From Siderastrea radians (taxonomy: Eukaryota > Cnidaria > Anthozoa > Scleractinia > Rhizangiidae): DNA of 64,000 bases. Every line of letters begins with the position of its first letter. Position 1 is the stretch's first letter. The position numbers and the translations under genes are program-made. Below are positions 51,101 to 63,100 of this stretch, piece by piece. Location: NCBI GenBank assembly GCA_964017195.1, contig OZ024897.1:32955536-33019535 (forward strand). The letters are read 5' to 3'. Under the pieces are notes generated by a model. The model ran no database searches and was not told where the DNA came from. It worked only from the letters and a program-made list of their open reading frames with translations.

Positions 51101-54100
51101 AAACGAACGTATTCATATCGTTGTAGATTTTCATTTGTTCTGAAACTCATTTATATGAGTAGTTTAGATAAAATTCACTTTTTAATATCCAGTACCAGAT
51201 ATAAGTCTATTCAGAATTGTGTTGTAATCTTCTTCTTGTTTTGGTTTAGTAAGTTTGGTTTGTTTCATTGATTGTTTAGTTGAACCATGTAATTTTCTCA
51301 TGATAAGCTCTCCGCTTTTTTCAGCTGCTTTTTTTCCCAGTTTGTCTCCAGCATGTGAAATACCAGATTCAAGCGCTTTTTTGGCCAAAGGTTTTAAAAC
51401 CTTTTCTGGAACTTTACTTAACACCCTTCCAACTGGTTTGAAAATGTTATCAACAATAATCCCAGATCCTTTATGCTTATACACAAAACGACCTAGTTTC
51501 GGGTGATAAATTCGCTTGTATTCATACGACGACATATATAACTATTAGTTAGATAAATCTCTCTTCTCTCTTAAAATCAAACTGAATGAAGTGTCACTAT
51601 GATTAAGATCAATGATTCTTCGTTTGCCGTCGGTGATATAAATCCGAATTTTATGAATCGTATTTTTATTGACTGGATTGAACTGTACTCGTCGAGGCTC
51701 TTGTGTGAAACTATAACTCGGAGTGAGAGTTGAAGTACTGAAACTATATATAATATCTGACTCTTCACCATCCACAAGACTGTCACTTATCAAATCACAA
51801 TGAACATTCAATATTTCTCTGTCTTGTGAGAGATTAGGAATGTAATCTCCGACATTTACACTACTTGTTAGAATCTTTTTATTGAAACCAATAAGATCAT
51901 TAAAATTACTTTGAGTAAGATCTAATCTGTAATTTGAGGCTAGTGTTATTATTGTCCTGAATACAGTATCGTTAAACTCCAGAGTGATTGGATATTGAGG
52001 GTTTGATGAAGTCCCTGTTTTTGTTTTTTCTTTGATTAAATTGTCAAAATCAACGTAATTCCAGACTCCAGGATTAAATATAATTTCCGTCCAATTAGTA
52101 CCACTATCTGCCGAATATCTTATTTTCTGATTATTGAGTTCGTTTGTCACATTAAACCAAGTGAATGACATCGAAATGATTCGGTCTAGGCCGATTTCAT
52201 ATTGTCTGTTTGAATCTAGTATTATCGGATTACGGTATTTGATTGTGAAATCCGATGGTTTATTACCATTTTGGTTTTTTACTGTATGGGATGATAATAC
52301 AAGTTGTCTATTCATATATATGATTAGTTTAGACTAAAATAGTTTTTGTATATTTTGTTGTATTGTGACTTATTGAGTATTGAATTTCTCAACAAGATGT
52401 CGAGAAGAGCGACGCCTGTATTCCGTAGTTCGATGCTATTATTTCCAGCAATCATCGATCCGATAATCAGTTCAAGTTTTTTCATCATTTCTGTTGGATT
52501 ATTGAAAAACATTATCTGTCCACCTTTTTTTGTTTTTTTCTTCAAACCAGACCCTTTAATAGATTTGAGTTTTTGGAGTCTTTGATTGTTGTAATCGATA
52601 TAATCAGTCAGAACCTTTTTCGCATCATTAATGACCTTTCTTCGATAATGAGCCTCAGCTTGAGTGATTAAACCACTATTTAATTTTTTACTGATATCAG
52701 ACAAAAACCCAGGGAGTTGTTTCCGTTTATATTTAGCTTTCTTCAGGGTATTGGTAAGATAAGCTTTCCTCTTTTTGTCATTCATATCTTCTTGTTGAAG
52801 TTGTAATTCAATATCATCATAATTCGGTATTTGAAGTTCATCTAAAGCTTGATTTATTCGATCTTCCTCAAGAATCGCGTAATCTGGTACTTCTTCTTCT
52901 TCGTATCCAGGTGGAAGATCTTCAGGTTCATACATGTATTCTGGATCTATATACATTTGTTTTTTACCTGATGCTAAATCCTCAAGGACATCTTCATAAC
53001 TTGGAGGTTTTGGAACCAATTGTTTGTCATTTTGTGGTAGAACTTGATCACCAAATAAATCTTCCAATCCATAATCAGGCACTTCTTCATCATCACCTGC
53101 TTGAACTCCATAATCTGGAACAGGTCGCTTTTTCTTTACCAATCTTCTCAACGGTGCTTTTGGGGCTGTAAGTTCCTTTAACTCAGATGTTATAGGTTTG
53201 AAAAGTTTCTCTGCCTCGACTTCACCCATTTGATCAGATATCTTTTTTTGTTTTATTGTATCTCTTACTGTGTTAATCTTTTTACCAAGCTCGGATCGTT
53301 TCTCAGCCATTTCTTTCCATTTGAGTAAACTCATTATATCATTTGTTTACATAAAATTTCGTATTTTGTTCGGAAAAATTAGGGTTATCATATATAAAAA
53401 CGCTCGCATAGCGTGTCGTATAGCGTGTCGCATAGCGTGTGAAATTGTATAAACAAATGATATATGAAGATTCAAAATTATGACATCCAAGATGATGGCA
53501 ATGACGATTTTGTTCAATTAAAGAGTTTCATGCCAAACCGATGTTTTAGAATGCTAGTTTGTGCTCCATCTGGTGGTGGTAAGACCAACCTTCTGCTTGA
53601 TATGATATATAGGCTTCTCTATTTTGATAAGATATACCTTTATGCTCGAAATCTCTCCCAAAGCAAATATAAGCATCTGTTGAAATCTCTTGAACCAATA
53701 TCAAAAGAGGTCGGTTATGACGTGATAGAAGCAAGTAACGATGAAATCATCCCTCTGACAGATTTGTCTGATGAAAACCAAAAATTAATCATATTTGATG
53801 ACTATTTGAATACAGGTAAGAAAAATGACGAACGGATACGTGACTACTTCACCAATTCTAGAAACAAAAACTGCTCTTGTATCTATTTGTCACAAAGTTA
53901 TTATGGGACAGATAAAACAATAAGACTGAATAGTTCACATTATTGCATATTCGATTTCCCATCAAGAAATGAACAATCCATGATTTGTAGAGAATTGGGT
54001 GTTAACAAAGAAAATTACCAAAAGGCCACTAAGGATCCATATAGTTTTTTGTATGTTGATAATGTCAAAAAAAAGGTAGCCCGAAATTTCGATGAAAGAA

Positions 54101-57100
54101 TATAAACCATTAATATATGAGTTATACCAACGGTATCCTTAATCATGATGATTCTCAAGGACAAGTTAAGATAGGTTCAAGAGGTTTACCTGGTATTGGA
54201 TTTAAATTAGATGCTAATAATGATTATGATATGCAGAATAAAAAATTAGTGAATGTAAAACAAGGAACCAATAATAATGATGTGGTTACTAAACAATATC
54301 TTGATTCAGAGATATCTAAGATTCCAAGTATTGATACATCTAAATTTGTTGCAATATCTGGTGATACGATGACAGGGTCACTCATTGTCCCAAAAGACAA
54401 TTATCCAGTTCATGGTGATCTCAACAAGGTTATAAGTTATGAATCACAAAGGGAGATATTCTTGTCAAGGAAAGAAGGAGGTCGGATGGAGCAACCCATT
54501 AACATGAACAATAATTTCATCACAAATGTGAAAGACCCAACACAGGCAGATCAAGCCACAAACAAAAAGTATGTCGAAAATCAGCTTGAAAAAAAACTGG
54601 ATAAAGGATCTGATATTGATATGAAAAATAATTCAATTATCAATCTTGATCTTCCATCAAACCAAAGAGACGCCGCATGTGTCGAGTTTGTTAACAACAG
54701 AATTGATGACATGACACAAAAGAAGTTTCTCAAAGTTGATGGCACCAACAATATGACTGGAAACTTGAATTTAAATGAAAAAACAATAATCAACTTGAAC
54801 ACCGATGACAAAGACATAAAATCAGCAGCTAATGTCGGCTATGTCAGCAGTAAGGTACGCACCGCCAAAGGTGATGTGACTGTAGGGCTGAAAACTTACT
54901 TTGACACAAAAATCAAGGAGTCTCACATCACCAGCTCAACCAATAAGAAAGACGTTTTCAGGTATCTCATGGAAAATGCCGATGAATCTTCAAGTGAAAA
55001 CAACATAATAGTTGATGGCATTGTTGACTTTTCTGGTTCCCCCCACAATGTCAACAAAAAAGCTTATAAATTTAAAATGGGGAAAGACGCTCAAAATGAG
55101 TATTCTTCTCGCATTGGCTTTAACATGTTCAAACTTCCAGAAGGCGAGTACACTTTGGCTATTGAATTTTTCCCTCCAAGCACAACAAATTTGTCAGTGA
55201 GTGTCGTTTCCACTTCACTAAATATTGGTCAACAATCAACCAAGCTGTTTGTTAATTACAGCAGATCTATTGTTCACTTACATAAGTGGAACATAACTCC
55301 TCCCGAATACATTTACATTGACATGCATTGTCAGGGCACTGCAAGTAGCTCCACTCAAGGAGTTAGTTATTTGATTGTATATGGAGTCAAAGGATCACAG
55401 AGTAATGTAGACACGGATGTGTATGATACGGCGTACGTTGTAGAAAATGGTAAAATGGTAATGCAAACGGATTTGTCTTTAAACGGGCACCAACTACGCT
55501 CTTCCATTCACCACATAAACGGTTTTTTAAATTCGACAAAAGGGAACAAAAATTTTGTTTTAAATGGCGCCGAAATAATGTCATTGCCAGGTGAAGCGAT
55601 TTTGAAAAATATTGATATATATTGTACGCGTCCAATCACTTCTTCGGATTCTCATGTCACTGTACATAGACACAAAAAAATATCTTTGAAACTCAAAACA
55701 TCTTTACGGAATTTTTTTACTGGAACTCTAAGCTCTTCAAGAAATTTTACCTCAAAAAAAAGTGGGTGGTATCAGACAATAAACCTAAATTCTTTCCAAA
55801 TGCCTTCGTCTGGGATTTTGGCTTTTGAACTAAATATGAATGATGATATTTGGAAAAGTTACAACGCAATTATACTTCGTATCGAGTATCAAACAAGTGC
55901 GTGATAACTTTCCACAAAATTTTCATTTATAATATAGCGCAATTCAGGATATCCATCTGATTGGAGCATGGAATGCTTTTTAGAATATATTATCCCAAAA
56001 GAAATAAGCGTTGAGGTTTCCGATGAAAAACATAATAAATAATCCAACATAATAATATATATGAAAACAGCAACTTTAATCAACGAAATTATTGAGAATA
56101 TAGAAAAAATAGTTCGAAACATTAGAAAATTATACATCAGTATTAAGAAATCGTTCAAAAAAGAAAAAATGTAACCATATAATATATGACAAAAAATATT
56201 TTCAATTGGAATCATATATCAAGTGATTTGACTGAAGATCAGATAGAAGAACTAAAATCGTATTACATAACATATCATCGGAAGTGTTGGGCTTATAAAC
56301 AAGCTGCAAAACGTTTCAAAAAGTGGAAATTACTCGGCGATTCATTGTCAATCATTTTCGCAACGGGCGGAATTGCATCTGCAATAGCGACATCTGGCAT
56401 ATCTCTTGTTGCTATCTCAACAGCCTCAGTAATTATTCAGAGTTGGATGAAACACAAAGATCTCGACCTCAAAATACAAAATTGTATACACGCTTACCAA
56501 AGTTACCAGCATTTGTTAAACATAATCAAAGATACCATGAGAGGTGGCGATTTTCAACCGCATTCTCTACACATAATAATGAACAACGTAGATAATTATG
56601 TTACATACAATAGTCCCATAGTTGACAAATTCCTAGAAAAATATGACAAATATTTCACTCATCAATGATCTCTTTCATTTTATCACCAATAAGAGACATA
56701 ATACTAGCCCAATATTTATTGTAAAAAGCTAATGTTTTTTTCGATTTACTAATTGGAATATTTTTGTAAGGTATTCCCATCATCTTGAATATCTTTCTCA
56801 TAATGAAATTTGCGCTAATCATCCTTTTCCTTGTACCATTAACTTCATTAAGAACCTTACCTATCTCGACATGTATAGCATCAATTTTTTGTTTCTGACA
56901 GTTTGATATTTTGATGTTATATTTTTCTTCAATATCGAGTAATATGTTGTTAATGTGGTACTCTCGATGGTAAACAGATTTTCTTATAAATCTATGTATA
57001 TTTTCATAAAAATTAACATATTCTTTCACATAATTATATCCTTGTACTACACCACAACTTAAACATGCTAACATCCTATCGTCGTTAATAATATACTGAT

Positions 57101-60100
57101 TATCACAGCATTTATCATCTTTTGGTTTTCTGGCAGAATCTATTTGTTTGTCACAAAAAGGACAAACTGCTTCTGATTCTTTCAGTTCATCATGTAATTC
57201 CTTGTTACAATTCATTCTATACTATTATATGAGATATTTTTTTATGTAAATACAAGTTCCGCAAACACAGTCTGCTTTTCTGTTCACTACAAACTTTACT
57301 GACAAACTTTACTGACAAACTTTACTGACAAACTTTACTGACAAACTTTACTGACAAACTTTACTTCAAATACAAGTTCATCTGATATTACATGACAATC
57401 TGATGACTCATCGGGAAAGTCCCTGTGGTTTTCAAGACAAAAAGAACTGTCTAACGCGTTAGAAAAACAATTGAAAAAACTTAATGACTCATTTCCTCGG
57501 GAAAGTCCCTGTGGTTTTAAGACTTCCTGCAGTGCGACGTCACGTGATGGAGAAAGCGTTCGATACTGCATGAAATAAAAACATATAGTATCCATGTAAT
57601 AAAATACATATAGTTATCCATAAAATGGAACCAGCATCGCAAAAAGAAACTTCCCCTCTTGATCGCTTTGCGATCAATTCACTGCCTCACAAAAGCTCCG
57701 CTTTTGTTCCCCAATGCAAAACAAATGGATCCAGCATAAGCATCGCAAAAAGAAACTTCCCCTCTTGATCGCTTTGCGATCAATTCACTGCCTCACAAAA
57801 GCTCCGCTTTTGTTCCCCAATGCTAAAAATATGGATCTAGCATATGAAACCAGCATCGCAAAAAATGAAAGAAACCAGCCAAAAGGTATCAAATCATGAC
57901 GCCACAGGCAGAAAGAAAAGATCTGGGGACATCAGCAGATAGTGGAACCCATCGCTATTATATTTCTTCGAAATATAATAGCTCTTCCCACCAAGGTTCC
58001 ACTGCAATAACGACCCCCCCATCCCCGTGCGTCGTCTTTGAACGTCTTGCTTCGCAAGCCATCCAAATACTTAGCATGCCGGGGGTCTATTGCCGCGATG
58101 GAGCCAGATCTGGAAACATATAGATTTCCCAAAAATGGATCTTGTATATAGTAAACCATCACATAAAAAAGCGACCATCGCTCTTATCTCTACGAGTTAA
58201 GGCTCTGGCCGCACGTATCCTCACCAAAAGTTGGTGATAAAAGATATATAGTGGAAAATGAATCTCATATAATGGTAGCCATTATAGTAGTTATAGAGTT
58301 GGCGTTGTTCAAGATCAGTTTTGCTTCAAAACTGGTCTCGAACCGCCAACTCTATAACTACTCATAGCTTTCTGAAACACCTGGTAGCTTGCCTTGGCCG
58401 ACATGGCGCTTCTGCTAATTTTTTGACACTTTCTCGCGATCGCGCGACACTGGGCACGATCTTTACTACAACTACCAGAAACCTTAGCGCGTGTGACGTC
58501 ATAATGAAAATGGTCTATTGGAGTTCGTTGTAGAGCGCTTTTCAAATTAGTGTCGTAAAACCAAAACCAAAGTAATTACCCCAGCCAATCACAACAAACA
58601 CAAATTACCCAATGAACCAATCAGAACTCGAAGCAAATACATGTAACCGGCGTCAAGCGCGGGAAAGCGCGTGCGAGCAAGTCGCGATTGGTTTGAGTTT
58701 TACCTCTGATTGGTCGAGAAAGTGGCGCGAGTTTTTTAAACCAATCAAAGAGCGAAGAAAAGCAAAACCACAGCAAAACGCGAATTACTCCCGACACTCA
58801 ATTGAAAACCGCTCTATCTCCATAACGGTACGTGCCTCATGTCGCATGCTTTATTGAATTACAGTGCACGCTGGTTACATCGTAAATGCGAATGTGAAGC
58901 ACTCACCAGCACTTCTCTCTTAGTATAGCAGCTTGTGTAGAAAAATACTGACACTAGGCCGAAACATGTTTACTCTGATTACGAATGAAACATGTTTCAC
59001 CAGGTAAAGTGTTCACATTATGCAGTGCAGCGCGCGAAACATGATCAAAACATGTTTATTCTGACCATGATCGAAACTACCTCTAGGTTAGACGAAACAC
59101 GTTAAACATGGCGGCTGAATGGAGGGGTAACGAGTTCCCGAAAGATCCTTAATTGGGGCTAACAATGAGACAAAATTTTTATTTCGTATATGGACTGATG
59201 ACGAAATACAAGGGCATTTATTGGTGATGATACAGAACCCCGCAAGCCCTTGGAAAAGGACAAAAACCCAATCAGATAATCGCTATAAATTGCTGAGCAT
59301 GTCGAGAACGGAATATTTTGTACCAAAGATTGTAAAAATCCTCTCTTCTTGCAATGATCTAAAGGGTCCTTTGCCTCTAAAGAGCTTGGGAAGTGTGATC
59401 AAACTACAGAATGAATACAACAGCAAGTTCCAGCTTCATTCCTCGGTTTTAAAAGTATAATTATCAAGAATTTAAGCACGTTTGTAAACCGCATAAATTA
59501 TAAAGAACCGGGCGTGAAGCGTGTTTGAAACTTAATGTGAACAATGCAATTACAAACATGTTAAGAACATGTTTGCCATAAACATGCTTCGGTGCTAGTG
59601 TAAACGCAGATTAATTTGTTTAGATTTAAGGGTTACGTTATGCCATTACTGCCATTGTTGTAAATTTTCAACCAGGATTAGCTGAATGAAATGAATTGTA
59701 ACTTCACGTGCGGAAACAACTCTCAGGAAACGTTGGATTTAATGAAGCTAGGTTTTCAAACCTTCTGGAACCAGGTTTCCAAAACGTTTTCTTGGTATTT
59801 CAAGGGTTTTGCAGTTTAAGAATTCTCGGAAAAGATGGTAATCGTGTTCTTTTTAGAAACTATTCCATTTTTGTAATGAATGCAAAGCTCCTGGTAGCAG
59901 AATGAGTGGAAAGTAAAGATTACCATCAGATGCCAGTTGGATGCTCTAACCACTGAGCTATGGGGGACTCGTGGTGAGCGAGGCCATATAACTAGGTTCA
60001 TATGTGACATAGGCTTGCTTACTGCAGGCTCGTAACGTCAAATGATAAATGTAAATATGATAATGGCGTGACGACTGTGATAAATGTGTTATCATATTTA

Positions 60101-63100
60101 CATTTATCATTTGACGTTACGAGCCTGCAGTAAGCAAGCCTATGTCACATATGAACCTAGTTATATGGCCTCGCTCACCACGAGTCCCCCATAGCTCAGT
60201 GGTTAGAGCATCCAACTGGCATCTGGAAGGTCATGGGTTCGACTCCCGTTGGGAGGACTCAGATTTTTTCTGAGTAATCACGACTGATTCAACATTTCTT
60301 CTTTTAACACATTTCTCACAGTCGTCACTCCATCATCATAAAGATTACCAGTTTACTCAGAATAAACAAAATTGCGTTCTTCTGGGATCTGATATTCTGT
60401 ATATGTATATTTTGTTATTCGTACATTGGAATGGAAATACCAAAACAATGCACGCATTTTTTTTCAGTTTGGTTTTTATCGTGTATTTTCTCAAGTTTTC
60501 GACAGGTAAAGGTTTTTCACCCAAGATAGCCTCAGCACAATCCAACCCACACTGCTTCCCCCTCCACAACAAGTCCTTTCCACAAAAAATAACCTTATGT
60601 TGTACTGAATTTCTTTCAGAGCATCAAGCCTCCCAAACTTGCTCTCAATTGTGTTGGAGGAAAGAGTTCCATGATTCTTTTTCGCTACTTGGCGTAAGGA
60701 CAAAAACAAATTATCATTGCACCCTTGTGTTGCTTTTGTCGTGTTTATTCATTTGATTCACGCGGGACTGTGGTACTTCTGTTGAACTTTCGTGCATCTA
60801 CTCGTTGCATCCGATGTTTGGGTGGACTAGGACCATGGAAAGAGGGTTCAACGTCTCGGGTTAACATTCTTTCAGTATTGTTGAATTCAGCATCTTAAAC
60901 ACGTTTGGTTACCGCATTGAATGATGTTGATTCTACTTTTCTTTGTTTTCAGATAGAAGCAACAATGTTGAATTCCCTCTGTCATTCCTTTGAACACGGA
61001 ACAAACTTGTGTTCAACAGTGTTGAACAGTGTCGATTCAACGTTTCTTTGTTTTCAGATAGAAACACCAATGTTGAATTCCTTTGGCCACTTCTTTGAAT
61101 ATCGTACAAGAAACTTGTGTTGAACTGTGTCGATTCAACGTTTCTTTGTTTTCAGATAGAAACACCAATGTTGAATTCCTTTGGCCACTTCTTTGAATAT
61201 CGTACAAGAAACTTGTGTTGAACAGTGTCGATTCAACGTTTCTTTGTTTTCAGATAGAAACACCAATGTTGAATTCCTTTGGCCACTTCTTTGAATATCG
61301 TACAAGAAACCTGTGTTGAACAGTGTCGATTCAACGTTTCTTTGTTTTCAGATAGAAACACCAATGTTGAATTCCTTTGGCCACTTCTTTGAATATCGTA
61401 CAAGAAACTTGTGTTGAACAGTGTCGATTCAACGTTTCTTTGTTTTCAGATAGAAACACCAATGTTGAATTCCTTTGGCCAATCCTTTGAACATCGTACA
61501 ATAACCTTGTGTTGAACAGTGTCGATTCAACGTTTCTTTGTTTTAGATAAAACAGCAATGTTGAATACCTTCAGCCACTCCTTTGAACATCTTACAACAA
61601 ACTTGTAATTTTTTGTCAGTGAGAGTAACTGCTCTGATAAGCGTTTCTATTTGCAGGCCAAAAGGAACAATGGTCACTTACGGTGGAATGTCCAAACAGC
61701 CTGTTACAGTGCCTACGGTATGTCCACAGTTTTGTTTGATTTCCTGTTACAACATTTGTGATGAAGATGACCCCGTTCGTTTCATATCCAATCTAAGTTG
61801 AACAAACTAACAGTCTAAGTCATCGGTATTCATTTTGTCGCAAGCATAGGACCAGTAGCCTTATTCTCAGACGTTCTGACGTCGAGAGGAGGGAGTGATT
61901 TTCCATAACGAAAGTTGTGGTTGGGTGGGGTGGGGGGAGAGAGGACGTTAAGCCCTGGCCAAACGGAGTCGCAAGTTACCACAAGTTGAAAACTTGCAGT
62001 AACTTGCGACTCCGTTTGGCGACGGCTTTCTTAAATTTGTGATGCCTTGCGATGACTTGCGTCACCTTTGATGGAGCTCAAATCACGCAAGCGAACGCAA
62101 GTTTTTAACTGTTTGGCCACCCAACACAAGTCGACGTAAGTTGGCTTTAGTATTGCTTTCCTTCGTACGGGCGCGCTTTCAAGGCTTCACTGAAATGGCT
62201 TTTGCTTTTCTGCTACTTGCGGCGTCTACTTGTGAGTCCGTTTGGCCACACATCGCAAGTGTGCTCGCAAGTCCACATTTCCTAACTTGCGTTGACTTGC
62301 GACTCCGTTTGGCCAGGGCTTTATGTCCGGCTTGTTTAGGGGGCATCTCGTATCCGGGTGTTTTTACCGGTTACCTTCATTTACCTAGCAAACACGTTCG
62401 GAGTTAACCTTTCGTACGCGGATCGAATGTTCTAACTACTGAGCTCCAGTTAGTGAAAGTGTTAAGAGTTTTGATGAAGAGAAAGGTTTGCTGCGAGCTG
62501 CCTCATTTTACTTGGTGCACACGCGACCTATGACATGCGGCCTGTGTACTGCAAGGATCAGTTACGTGGTAAGCGTTTAGTGATAAAGAAAAAGATACAA
62601 CGTGCTGTATTAGTAGGACACTTGAAGACAAGTTGACAGTTTCCTCAATGATGATGAATTTCTGATACTGTTTCTTTTGCTTTTGATTTCTCTGTGAAGG
62701 GTGCTCTGATATTTAATGATGTTAAAGTAAGAGGATTCTGGATGTCCAAGTGGAACATTCATCATCAGAAAGGTATCAAAAGTTTCTCAAATTTTGATAG
62801 TGGCTTGACTAGAGAGATTTTAGACCATAAAGAAGTCTTTTCCTCAGAAACGTGGATACTTGCGCGCGAGTCTCTTACTCTCCCCAGACCTTTTGTTCTA
62901 TAGTCAGGCGCGTTCGTTCAGGCGAAGTTGTGGGGAGCTTCTTTCGTTTTCCCCCGCTTTCTCAGCCCCCCCCCCCCCCCAACTAAGCGTGCTACGCAGA
63001 GAAAGAGCCAAATCGCATTGAAGTAAGGACTTCTTTTGCATCATGTCGTTGTTTCCGCCCTCACACAGGAACTCTTCTCCACATTGCCCCTCTTTACCCG

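Larger units (their letters stand above)
40514..58362. mobile_element. Polinton/Maverick (adintovirus-like endogenous virus), 17,849 bp, apparently complete
   Basis: The element has 1.11-kb terminal inverted repeats starting AGTAGTTATAGAGTTGGCGG, a 6-bp target duplication (CATAGC), and the full set of core genes: type-B DNA polymerase, integrase, adenain-like protease, packaging ATPase, double-jelly-roll major capsid and single-jelly-roll minor capsid. It also has a parvovirus-type PLA2, a fibre-like gene, a VLTF3-like factor and small zinc-finger genes. It is more AT-rich than the flanking host DNA. Genes form two divergent blocks from 53.33-53.46 kb. Nearly identical outer TIRs and open reading frames suggest recent integration. 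Confidence 0.97.
38819..58520. mobile_element. Older inverted-repeat element into which the Polinton inserted
   Basis: The left end 'caatagaccattttcattat...gtttctggtagttgtagtaaagatcgtgccca' (38819 to about 38910) recurs inverted at about 58430-58520. Removing the Polinton and one CATAGC copy leaves an element of about 1847 bp. No transposase is recognised in 38.9-40.5 kb and no clear target duplication was seen, so the class is unknown. Confidence 0.6.

Noticed and set aside
57714..58123. Plus-strand frames in the right TIR
   Set aside because: They duplicate frames in the left TIR (40676-41163) and simply translate hairpin modules; no family resemblance.
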